Shown here one piece after another: positions 1 to 6,444 of a stretch of 8,583 bases of DNA. The notes under the pieces are model-generated. The model ran no database searches and was not told where the DNA came from. It saw nothing but the letters and a program-made list of their open reading frames with translations. Origin of the DNA: Actinomycetota bacterium. Its GTDB lineage: Bacteria > Actinomycetota > Actinomycetes > Mycobacteriales > Micromonosporaceae. Each line of letters starts with the position of its first letter. Positions within the stretch are counted from its first letter, which is position 1. The stretch is taken from the NCBI GenBank assembly GCA_005885115.1, contig VAXX01000151.1:1-8583 (forward strand), read 5' to 3'. Both the position numbers and the translations under genes were made by a program.

Positions 1-17
1 GCGGAAGGGATCTGACC

Positions 18-893
18 ATGACGCGATCACGCGCCATCCTGCTGACCGGCGCCTCGTCCGGCACCGGCATGTCCTCCGGCAGCGGCAAGGCCACCGCGCT
101 GCGGCTGCACCGGGCCGGTTGGCCGGTGTACGCCACCGGGCGCAACGTGGCGGCCCTGTCCGATCTGGCCGACGAGGGCATCACGGTGCTGTACCTCGAC
201 GTCAACGACGAGGAGTCGATGGCCGCCGCCATCAAGCGGATCACCGACGAGCACGGCGCGGTCGGTACCCTCATCAACAACGCCGCGTACAGCCTCAACG
301 GGACCATCGGGGAGACCCCGATGGACGAGGTACGCGCCCAGTTCGAGACCAACGTCTTCGGCCTGTGCCGGCTCACCCAGCTGGTCCTGCCCGGCATGCG
401 CGAGCAGGGCGGCGGCCGGGTCATCATCATGTCCTCGATCTTCGGCATGTTCGCCACCCCGGGCCGGGGCTACTACCAGGCCACCAAGCACGCCCTGGAG
501 GCCATCGGCGACTCGCTGCGCCACGAGGTGCGGCCGTTCGGCATCGAGGTGGTGCTCATCCAGCCATCGCCGATCCTCGGCGGCTTCGTCCCGGACAGCG
601 TCGCCGAGCTCGGCATGGAGTCGCACGACAACCCGGCCCTGTACCGGGACTTCTGGGAGTATTTCGTGGACTGGCACCAGGCGTACCGGCTCAGCGACCA
701 CCCGCCGCTGCGCGGCCGGATCGCCGTGCGGGCCGAGGACGTCGCCAAGGTGATCGAGCGGGCGGTGACCAGTCCCAGACCCCGCATCCGGTACCGGATC
801 GGCATGCCGCCGCGGGTGCTGCCCCGGATGCGGGCCATCATCGGTGACCGCGGGTTCGAGAAGTTCGTGCGCGCCTTCTTCCCCATCCCCTGA
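18..893 (+). CDS. SDR family NAD(P)-dependent oxidoreductase with duplicated cofactor loop
   Basis: A 291-residue classical short-chain dehydrogenase/reductase, expected to interconvert an alcohol and a ketone or aldehyde using NAD(P)(H) in the cytoplasm. The Rossmann loop begins TGASSGTG at residues 10-17. The other family elements are NNAA at 87-90, Asn112, and a catalytic Ser140, Tyr153 and Lys157 (YQATK), with the usual 13-residue Ser-to-Tyr spacing. The ATG at 18 is preceded by a purine-rich GAAGGGA at 4-10. The odd feature is a tandem duplication in the loop: residues 13-18 (SSGTGM) are followed by 19-24 (SSGSGK), whereas the family normally has a single copy leading straight into the helix. 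The C-terminus is long and basic/aromatic (ending FFPIP), as in SDRs of about 290 residues. It converges on the oxygenase gene and seems to be a separate transcription unit. Substrate unknown. Family assignment is secure, function is not. Confidence 0.93.
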   Translation: MTRSRAILLTGASSGTGMSSGSGKATALRLHRAGWPVYATGRNVAALSDLADEGITVLYLDVNDEESMAAAIKRITDEHGAVGTLINNAAYSLNGTIGETPMDEVRAQFETNVFGLCRLTQLVLPGMREQGGGRVIIMSSIFGMFATPGRGYYQATKHALEAIGDSLRHEVRPFGIEVVLIQPSPILGGFVPDSVAELGMESHDNPALYRDFWEYFVDWHQAYRLSDHPPLRGRIAVRAEDVAKVIERAVTSPRPRIRYRIGMPPRVLPRMRAIIGDRGFEKFVRAFFPIP

Positions 894-902
894 CGCGCAC
901 GC

Positions 903-942
903 CGGAAGCGGTGTCGACGAGAGCTCGTCGGCACCGCTTCCG
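903..942. terminator. Long hairpin between convergent genes, probable bidirectional terminator
   Basis: Bases 903-921 pair with 924-942 to give a 19-bp stem with one T-G mismatch (914/931) and a two-base AG loop. It starts 10 bases after the stop of the SDR gene and lies 55 bases beyond the stop of the convergent oxygenase gene. There is no T-tract, which is common for actinomycete terminators. The structure is seen directly; the terminator role is inferred from position. Confidence 0.75.
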
Positions 943-954
943 CTTGCTCAGGCG

Positions 955-993
955 GTTCTGCTCGCTAGTCGTTCTGCTCGCTAGGCGTTCTGC
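955..993. repeat. Short tandem repeat, 16-bp period, about 2.5 copies
   Basis: GTTCTGCTCGCTAG occurs at 955-968 and again at 971-984, and the first seven bases (GTTCTGC) recur at 987-993, each exactly 16 bases apart. It fills the gap between the hairpin and the stop codon of the oxygenase gene at 998-1000. No function can be assigned; slippage at the end of an intergenic region is the simplest explanation. Confidence 0.7.
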
Positions 994-997
994 CTGT

Positions 998-2344
998 TCA
1001 GGCGGTGATCCAGTTGGCGTGCAGGCCGCCGGGCGCCCGGACCGGCAGGTGTACGACGGCGACCGGGGGACCGGTGAAGTCGCCGGCGTCGAGCACCACG
1101 AGGCTGCTGCGCCCGGTCCGGGCCTCGTGGACGTAGGTCAGCAGCCAGCCGTCGTCCTCGGCCGACAGGGGCCCACGCGGGACGAACACGGCCTCGCCCG
1201 CCTCCCGGTACGGGCCGAAGTCGTGCACCGCCACGGTCCGGCGGACCAGGTCGTGGCGCAGCAGCGCCGAACCGCCCAGTACCCCCGTCCCGGACTGCAT
1301 GGCGACCGTGTACGCGTACCGGTGCGGCATCGTCTTGCGGCGGTCGTCGATCCGCGGGAACTCCTGCGGGATGTCGTCGAGCTGCTCGGCGGCGACCGTG
1401 CCACGGGTCAGGTCCAGCGTCCAGCGCCACAGGGTCGGCGGGGACTCCCCCGGGGCGTCGCGGTCCCGGTCGAAGACCCGGTCGTAGCGCACCACGTCGA
1501 CCACGCACCGGTCCCCCACCTCGTACGCGTTGACCGGGTGGAAGACGTAGCAGGGGTCGATGTCGAACCAGCGGACCGAGGCGGCGCACCCCTGGCGCGG
1601 CAGCAGTCCCAGCCGGGCCGGCCGGCCCGGCGACCACGCGTACGGGAAGCGGGAGCCGGCCCGGGCCAGTGCGGGGTTGAAGGTCACCGGGAGGTCGAAC
1701 AGCACCGAGTGGCGGTCGGTCAGCGCGAGCCCGTGCATCAGCGGCGGGCCGGACACCTCGATCCGCTCGCAGCGGCGTACCCGCCCCTCCGGGGTCAGGA
1801 CGAGGTGCTCGACGTACGGCAGCTCGTGGTAGTACGCGACCGCGAACAGCTCCCCGGTGACCGGGTCGGCCTCGGCGTGGGAGGAGAACCCGTGCGGCAG
1901 GGTGCCGTCGAAGTCCATCCGGGCCACCGAGTCCAGCCGCTCGTCCAGCTCGATGGGCAGCACCCCCGCCTCGCCGAGCGCGAGGGTACGGCCGCCGTGC
2001 CGGATGACGTTGGCGTTGGCGTTGTCCGACAGCCCGTGCCGCGGACCGGGTAGGGGCAGCTCGCCCAGGACCCGGGTGGTGCGGTCGGTACGGATCCACC
2101 GGTTGCGGTACCAGAGTGCCCGACCTTCCCGCAGGCGTACGCCGAACGCCATCCCGTCCCCGACCAGGACATGGCCGGGCCGGTCGCCGGTCATCAGGTT
2201 GGGGCCGATGCGGACGAAGCAGCCGTCCAGTCCGGCCGGCAGCCGGCCGGTGACCGCGAGGTCGGTCGCGGTCGCCTCGGCGGCGACCGGACGCCGGCTG
2301 TCGCGCCGGGAACCGGTATGCGGTGCGAGTTGGACGACGCTCAC
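998..2344 (-). CDS. Carotenoid oxygenase (RPE65/CCD) family dioxygenase
   Basis: A non-haem Fe(II) oxygenase of the carotenoid cleavage / stilbene cleavage family, which splits an alkene C=C bond with O2 to give two carbonyl products. Counting from the upstream GTG at 2356, the family entry motif CFVRIGPN is at 46-53. The four iron-binding histidines are all present: H160 (FSSHAEADP), H208 (LMHGLALT), H273 (VFHPVNAYE) and H446 (GLHANW). I place the start at the GTG at 2344, four codons inside, because GGAGG lies at 2354-2350 with a five-base spacer; this gives 448 residues. The upstream GTG at 2356 has no clear binding site. Length fits bacterial members. The substrate could be an apocarotenoid, a lignostilbene or a 4-vinylphenol/isoeugenol-type compound; sequence alone does not decide. 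It is divergent from a TetR gene across an inverted-repeat region, so TetR control is likely. Confidence 0.92.
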   Translation of the reverse strand: MSVVQLAPHTGSRRDSRRPVAAEATATDLAVTGRLPAGLDGCFVRIGPNLMTGDRPGHVLVGDGMAFGVRLREGRALWYRNRWIRTDRTTRVLGELPLPGPRHGLSDNANANVIRHGGRTLALGEAGVLPIELDERLDSVARMDFDGTLPHGFSSHAEADPVTGELFAVAYYHELPYVEHLVLTPEGRVRRCERIEVSGPPLMHGLALTDRHSVLFDLPVTFNPALARAGSRFPYAWSPGRPARLGLLPRQGCAASVRWFDIDPCYVFHPVNAYEVGDRCVVDVVRYDRVFDRDRDAPGESPPTLWRWTLDLTRGTVAAEQLDDIPQEFPRIDDRRKTMPHRYAYTVAMQSGTGVLGGSALLRHDLVRRTVAVHDFGPYREAGEAVFVPRGPLSAEDDGWLLTYVHEARTGRSSLVVLDAGDFTGPPVAVVHLPVRAPGGLHANWITA

Positions 2345-2372
2345 GCGGGCCTCCACCTGGCTGGCGCGATCT

Positions 2373-2404
2373 CGTTACGTACCCACGTTACGTAACGGTG
2401 TTAC
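2373..2404. promoter_or_regulatory. Probable TetR operator and oxygenase promoter in the divergent gap
   Basis: The gap between the divergent genes holds a perfect 12-bp palindrome, CGTTACGTAACG (2386-2397). An overlapping inverted repeat GTAAC-GGT-GTTAC lies at 2392-2404, and a further copy of CGTTACGTA at 2373-2381, 13 bases from the palindrome's own copy. This is the usual size and place for a TetR-family operator. On the minus strand a possible promoter, TTGATT (2412-2407) then TAACGT (2390-2385) with a 16-base spacer, would put the -10 box inside the palindrome, so bound repressor would block the oxygenase. The repeats are seen; binding and promoter use are inferred. Confidence 0.6.
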
Positions 2405-2440
2405 TCAATCAACGTACGCCGGGCATGAGAGCATGTCAAC

Positions 2441-3091
2441 GTGAGCCCGCGCCGGATCGACCCGAAGCTGACGACGGCCCTGCTGGAGGCAGCGGCGAGC
2501 CTGGTGGCCGAGGAGGGCGTCGCCGGCCTCACCACCCGTCGGCTGGCCGCCGCGGTGGGCACCTCGACCACGGCCGTGTACACGCATTTCGGCGGCATGG
2601 ACAACCTGGTGCGCGCGATGGTGCACGAGGGCTTCGCCCGCCTGCACCGGCGGATGTCCACGGTACGGGCGACCGCCGACGCGGTCGCCGACATCATGGC
2701 CCTCGGAACCGCGTACCGGGCCAACGCCCTGGACCATCCGCAGCTCTACCAGGTGATGTTCGGCAGCGCGGCGCTCGGCGGGTTCGCCATCACCGACGGC
2801 GACCGGCAGCACGGCAGGTACACCCTCCAGCCCCTGGTCGAAGCCGTGGCCCGGGCCACCGAGCAGGGCCGGTTCCGTCCCGGCGACCCGCTGCTGGTCG
2901 CCCAGACCATGTGGATCGCCCTGCACGGGCTGGTCAGCCTGGAGCTGGGCGGTTACCTGACCGATCCGTACGACGCGGATGTCTGCTTCGAGGCGCAACT
3001 GTGCTCGCTGATGGTCGGCGCCGGCGACGACCACGAGGCGGCCTGCCTGTCCTCGCGCCGCGCCCGGCGGCGCCGGTCCGCGCACGCCTGA
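2441..3091 (+). CDS. TetR/AcrR family transcriptional regulator (WHG-type C-terminal domain)
   Basis: A 216-residue one-component DNA-binding regulator. The N-terminal TetR domain is clear, with the recognition helix-turn-helix around residues 31-50 (TTRRLAAAVG, then TSTTAVYTHF). The C-terminal half is a ligand-binding/dimerisation domain of the WHG type: AYRANALDHPQLYQVMFG at 91-108 and WIALHGLVSLELGGY around 158-172. The tail is arginine-rich (RRARRRRSAHA). The GTG start at 2441 has only a weak purine stretch upstream, so translation may be leaderless or weak; no better in-frame start is visible. It diverges from the oxygenase gene with overlapping inverted repeats between them, the classic arrangement for a repressor of itself and its neighbour. 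The ligand is unknown, perhaps a substrate or product of the flanking enzymes. The GMC gene follows 194 bases downstream on the same strand. Confidence 0.92.
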   Translation: MSPRRIDPKLTTALLEAAASLVAEEGVAGLTTRRLAAAVGTSTTAVYTHFGGMDNLVRAMVHEGFARLHRRMSTVRATADAVADIMALGTAYRANALDHPQLYQVMFGSAALGGFAITDGDRQHGRYTLQPLVEAVARATEQGRFRPGDPLLVAQTMWIALHGLVSLELGGYLTDPYDADVCFEAQLCSLMVGAGDDHEAACLSSRRARRRRSAHA

Positions 3092-3198
3092 CGGCGCGCG
3101 GCGCCCCTGGTGAGCGCCGGTCGGACCAGCGGAAACCGGTGAGCAACGGCGGAGAAGCGATGGACCGGGCCCGGTGTGATGCTCATGGAGGGTGCCGC

Positions 3199-3229
3199 GT
3201 CGTACCGCATCCATGTCGTACCGCATCCA
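3199..3229. repeat. 15-bp direct repeat upstream of the GMC gene
   Basis: GTCGTACCGCATCCA occurs twice, at 3199-3213 and 3215-3229, separated by one base (period 16). It lies about 57-87 bases before the GMC start codon, in a position compatible with an activator or repressor site. It could equally be a chance tandem duplication. No clear promoter boxes could be assigned in the 3092-3285 gap. Confidence 0.6.
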
Positions 3230-3285
3230 CTCCTGGGAGTCCCGCCGACAGGATTGCCCACCCTCCCTCCTACTGAAGGACGCCG

Positions 3286-4732
3286 ATGATGGACGGAATC
3301 GATTATCTGGTGGTGGGTTCCGGCTCCGCCGGAGCCGCGCTGGCCGGTCGGCTGAGCGAGGATCCCACCCGCAAGGTCGTGCTGCTGGAGGCGGGCCCGG
3401 ACTTCGCCACGGTCGCCGAGACCCCGAGCGACCTGCTCGACGGCAGCGCCATGTCGATGGACCTGCACGACTGGCACTTCAAGGCCGAGATCACCGACCA
3501 CCGCCGGATCATCTACCCGCGCGGGAAGGTCACCGGCGGCTCCTCCGCGGTCGGTGCCACCATCGCGCTGCGCGGCACCCCGGAGAACTTCACCGAGTGG
3601 GCCGCACTGGGCAACCCGGCGTGGGCGTGGGACCAGGTGCTGCCGTTCTACAAGCGGCTCGAGGACGACCTGGACTTCGAGAACGAGTACCACAGCAAGG
3701 GCGGGCCCATCCCGATCCGGCGCTGGAAGGCCGACGAGCTGGCCCCGGTACAGCAGGTCTTCCACGACGCCTGCGTCAAGGCCGGCTTCCCCGACGTCGA
3801 GGACCACAACTCGGGAGAACCTGGAGATCCGCTCCGGGGTCCAGGTCAACCGGGTGCTGTTCAGCGGTACCCGCGCCACCGGCGTGGAGGTCGTCAGGGA
3901 CGGCGGCGGTACCGAGGTGATCGAGGCCCGCCACGTCATCCTCTCGGCCGGCGCGGTCAGCTCGCCCGCCATCCTGATGCGCTCGGGCATCGGCCCCGCC
4001 GCCGACCTGCGCCGCCTGGGCATCGAGGTCCTCCTCGACCGTCCCGGGGTGGGCGCCACGGTGATCGACCACCCGCGTACCGGCGTCTTCATGGTCCCCA
4101 AGGCCGGCACCTTCAACCCCGAGGACGCGTTCCTCCAGACCATCGTCCGGACCACCGCGCCGGGCTCGTCGGAGTTCAACGACCTCCAGTACTACATGAT
4201 CAACCACTTCGACCTGTCGCTGTTCCCCGAGCTGCAGATGCTGGCCGCGGCGAAGACGATCTTCGGGGTGATGGTCGTACACCAACGGCCGGAGTCCCGT
4301 GGCCGGCTCACCCTCACCTCGGCCGACCCGGGCACGCCGCCGGACATCGACCTCAACTTCCTGGCCACCGAGCGCGACGTGCGGACCCTCGTGGACGCGG
4401 TGCGTACCTGCTGGCAGCTCATGCAGACGGCCGGCATCCAGGACCGGGGCGAACGCTTCATCGTCCTGGGCGACGAGATGCTCGAGGACGACGAGATCAT
4501 GGGCCACTACGTGCGGCTCAGCCTGGACAGCGGGTACCACCCGGTGGGCACCGCCCGGATGGGCGCGGAGGACGACGAGGGTGCCGTGGTCGACGAGCGG
4601 CTGCGGGTGTACGGCGCCGAGGGGCTGTACATCTGCGACGCCTCGGTCATGCCCTCGATCGTCAACTGCAACACCAACCTCACCTCGATCATGATCGGTG
4701 AGCGGCTCGCCGACTGGTTCACCCGGTCCTGA
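3286..4732 (+). pseudogene. GMC family FAD oxidoreductase, frameshifted with internal loss
   Basis: Members of the glucose-methanol-choline family oxidise alcohols with FAD. The first part, residues 1-176 (3286-3813), shows the FAD motif GSGSAG at 11-16, Glu35, and the family signature RGKVTGGSS at 79-87. At about 3812-3815 the reading frame must change from that of 3286 to that of 3812. The second frame then gives RENLEIRSGVQVNRVLFSG, the second GMC signature (SSPAILMRSGIGP), the catalytic His in YHPVGTARMG, and the closing NCNTNLTSIMIGERLADW, to a TGA at 4730-4732. The two parts total about 482 residues. The usual segment between the HNS-like and NL-I-R-like strands (a GVGP...S-A-YL stretch of very roughly 35-50 residues) is absent, so a deletion, not a single-base slip, is likely. 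Unrepaired, the first frame runs on to 4701 as nonsense rich in Arg/Pro/Gly. Start: GAAGGA at 3275-3280, five bases before ATG. It is either a real pseudogene or an assembly error; family identity is firm. Confidence 0.88.
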
Positions 4733-4742
4733 CCCGTCGTAG

Positions 4743-4782
4743 ACACCACAACGGGCGCCCCGCGGGGCGCCCGTTGTGGTGT
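4743..4782. terminator. Perfect 40-bp palindrome between convergent genes, bidirectional terminator
   Basis: Bases 4743-4762 are exactly complementary to 4763-4782, giving up to about 18 stem pairs around a minimal loop with a GGGCGCCCC/GGGGCGCCC core. It begins 10 bases after the GMC stop and ends 10 bases before the stop of the convergent SDR gene, so it is symmetrically placed to stop transcripts from both sides. There is no T-tract. The palindrome is seen; the role is inferred. Confidence 0.88.
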
Positions 4783-4792
4783 GCGCCGCCGG

Positions 4793-5533
4793 TCAGGGCA
4801 GCTTCTGCAGCCCGGCTCCGGTCAGCAGGTACCCGGGGGCGACGCTGGCGGCATCGGTCTGTACCAGCTCGACCAGGGCGGCACCGGCGATCTCCGGGGT
4901 GAGCACCGGACCCATCGCCTTGAGGTACTCCTCCTCGGTCTGGCCGGTACGGGCCGCGTACGCCCGGGCGGCCGACTGACCCAGCCCGGTCAACGGGGTC
5001 ATCCGCGGGAACACCGCGGTGAACGTCAGGTCCAGCCCGGCCCGCTTGGCCTCGTCCTGGGCGTACCCGGTGATGAAGCGCTGGGTGGCCTTGGCACCGG
5101 CGTACCCACCGCTGAGCGGTGATCCGGCCAGCGCCGCACCGCTGCTGACCACCACCACCCGGCTGCCCGGCCGCAGCGGCGTGAGCAGCACCTCGCGCAG
5201 CCAGTGGAACGCGATCCGGACATCGGTCTGCCAGTTGACCGAGAACGTCTCCCACGTGTGGTGCTGGAGCGGGCGCATGTGCGGGGTGGCGCCGGCCACC
5301 AGGATGACCACGCCCGGGTCGTAGCGGTCGATCAGGTCAGCCGGCACCGTCGGGTCGCCGGCGTCGGCGGCCTCCAGCGTGATCGTGCCGGCGGCCGGCT
5401 CGGGAAAGGCCGTCGCCGTGCGGGACACGGCGACCACCGGGGCGCCGGCCTCGGCGAAGGCCGTGGCGACTCCGCGCCCGAGGCCGCGGCTCGCCCCGAC
5501 GACGATCGTGGTCGTGCCGGACAGGTCGCTCAT
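4793..5533 (-). CDS. SDR family NAD(P)-dependent oxidoreductase
   Basis: A 246-residue classical SDR, presumably a cytoplasmic NAD(P)-dependent alcohol/carbonyl oxidoreductase. The cofactor loop is VVGASRGLG at 11-19, with Val in place of the usual Thr before the first Gly. The NAG-type motif is VAGA at 79-82. The catalytic set is complete: Asn100, Ser131, Tyr144 and Lys148 (YAGAK), with the standard 13-residue Ser-to-Tyr spacing. The ATG at 5533 is chosen because GGAGG (5543-5539) sits five bases upstream; an in-frame TTG at 5545 would place that site inside the gene. It is the last gene of the minus-strand cluster, 117 bases after DUF899, and ends just before the 40-bp palindrome. It may oxidise or reduce the aldehyde, alcohol or hydroxyacyl product of the ligase/crotonase pair, but this is guilt by association. 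It is not a close copy of the SDR at 18-893. Confidence 0.93.
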   Translation of the reverse strand: MSDLSGTTTIVVGASRGLGRGVATAFAEAGAPVVAVSRTATAFPEPAAGTITLEAADAGDPTVPADLIDRYDPGVVILVAGATPHMRPLQHHTWETFSVNWQTDVRIAFHWLREVLLTPLRPGSRVVVVSSGAALAGSPLSGGYAGAKATQRFITGYAQDEAKRAGLDLTFTAVFPRMTPLTGLGQSAARAYAARTGQTEEEYLKAMGPVLTPEIAGAALVELVQTDAASVAPGYLLTGAGLQKLP

Positions 5534-5650
5534 GGTGTCCTCCAAATCATGGGCAGCTCAGTCAGGGACATTATTCCGATCCACACATTGGAAAACGACG
5601 ACTCCGGGCCAGGCGTGTGGGCCCGGGCCGGAGCCGCCGTGGTCGATCAC
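5534..5650 (-). other. 117-base spacer with small hairpin, possible internal promoter region
   Basis: This gap between DUF899 and the downstream SDR contains a GC-rich hairpin (CCGGGCC at 5604-5610 pairing with GGCCCGG at 5620-5626, nine-base loop), followed on the minus strand by a stretch poorer in G/C (about 5567-5597) that includes TAATGT. This could be partial termination followed by re-initiation before the SDR. No convincing -35 box pairs with it, so the promoter is only a possibility. Confidence 0.35.
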
Positions 5651-6349
5651 CTATTTCTGGAATCTCGTGCCGTTCCACCAGTTGTTACCGGGTACCGCGG
5701 CGCCCTCGACGTCGTACCGGTCCTTGTGGCGCCACCAGTCCCACGGGTGCTCGAGCTGGTCCTCCTGCCGCCCCAGGTGGGTGATGTCCAGGTAGTTGTA
5801 GAAGTTCTTGAAGATGTCCCCACCCCGATCGAAGATCGAATAGGTGAAGAATACGTCGTCGCCCTCCCGGTAGAAGGTACTCACCCCGGGGGACTCACCC
5901 TGTTCGGTGGTCACCTCGAAGTCGTAGTTGAAGTCGCTACCGAAGGACGAGTACCACGGCAACTTCCAGCCCATCCGGGCCTTGAAGGGCTCGAAGTCCG
6001 CGAGCGGCGCGCGGGAGACCATGACGAACGAGGTGTCCCGGGCCCACAGGTGCGCGAGTTCCCCGACGCTGTCCGCCTGCATCGAGCACCCGATGCAGCC
6101 CTCCGTGTCGCCGGGTACGAACATGAAGTGCCGTACGATCAGCTGCCGGCGCCCGTCGAACAGGTCGAGCAGCGTGAGGGTGCCGTCCGGCCCGTGGAAA
6201 AGGTACGGCTTCTCGACCTTGACCATCGGCAGGTTACGGCGTTCCTCACCGATCATGTCACGGGCCTTGGTGACCTCTTTCTCTTTCTCCAGCAGAGCCT
6301 TGCGGGCCACCAGCCACTCTTCTCTGGAGACGACTTTCGGAGGGTTCAT
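5651..6349 (-). CDS. DUF899 family thioredoxin-like protein
   Basis: A 232-residue protein of the DUF899 family, which has a thioredoxin-like fold but no established function. Recognisable family blocks are the N-terminal EEW..ARKALLEKEKE helix, HFMFVPG at 74-80, then a Cys-x-x-Cys (C85-I-G-C88) at the thioredoxin active-site position. The core ARDTSFVMVSRAPLADFE and RMGWKLPWYSSFGSDFNYDF follows, and the late block is FYNYLDITHLGRQED. Most members I recall carry a Cys-Pro-Ser-Cys motif; Cys-Ile-Gly-Cys here is a variant that keeps both cysteines. The ATG at 6349 is favoured by a GAGGAG just upstream; an in-frame ATG at 6373 lacks a comparable site. No signal peptide or membrane segment is visible, so it is cytoplasmic. 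It sits between a CoA ligase and an SDR in the same direction. A redox or disulfide role is an inference from fold and cysteines. Confidence 0.93.
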   Translation of the reverse strand: MNPPKVVSREEWLVARKALLEKEKEVTKARDMIGEERRNLPMVKVEKPYLFHGPDGTLTLLDLFDGRRQLIVRHFMFVPGDTEGCIGCSMQADSVGELAHLWARDTSFVMVSRAPLADFEPFKARMGWKLPWYSSFGSDFNYDFEVTTEQGESPGVSTFYREGDDVFFTYSIFDRGGDIFKNFYNYLDITHLGRQEDQLEHPWDWWRHKDRYDVEGAAVPGNNWWNGTRFQK

Positions 6350-6444
6350 CGCAGCTCCTCGGGTAGCAACCATCCGCTATCAAGTTGACAAGAATTTCCC
6401 GACGTTTGCTTCTTCCAGATTGGCCTGCGTATATCGGCCGGCAT
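6350..6444 (-). other. 95-base low-GC spacer between CoA ligase and DUF899
   Basis: Composition drops visibly here (roughly 6370-6445) compared with the surrounding coding DNA, as is typical of a promoter or untranslated region. On the minus strand TTGTCA (6391-6386) resembles a -35 box, but the hexamer 17 bases on is a poor -10. A separate promoter for DUF899 and the SDR is possible but not shown. I see no strong hairpin. Confidence 0.3.

Noticed and set aside
911..2053. Plus-strand open frame of 380 codons opposite the oxygenase
   Set aside because: It overlaps the oxygenase, whose four iron histidines are all in the minus-strand frame. It has no motif and begins inside the terminator hairpin.
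3093..3105. GGCGC-GCG-GCGCC hairpin just after the TetR stop codon
   Set aside because: Only five base pairs with a three-base loop in very GC-rich sequence; too weak to call a terminator.
3164..3175. 12-bp palindrome ACCGGGCCCGGT between the TetR and GMC genes
   Set aside because: Made only of common GC-rich words, unlike the operator-like palindrome at 2386-2397, and without a loop or neighbouring repeats. Likely chance in DNA of this composition.
3814..4701. Continuation of the first GMC frame to a 471-residue protein
   Set aside because: After about residue 176 the translation loses all GMC motifs and becomes Arg/Pro/Gly-rich, while the other frame carries them; it is out-of-frame read-through.
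6385..6390. Perfect TTGACA -35-like box
   Set aside because: It points along the plus strand, where no gene follows, and the hexamer 17 bases downstream (GCTTCT) is not a -10 box.
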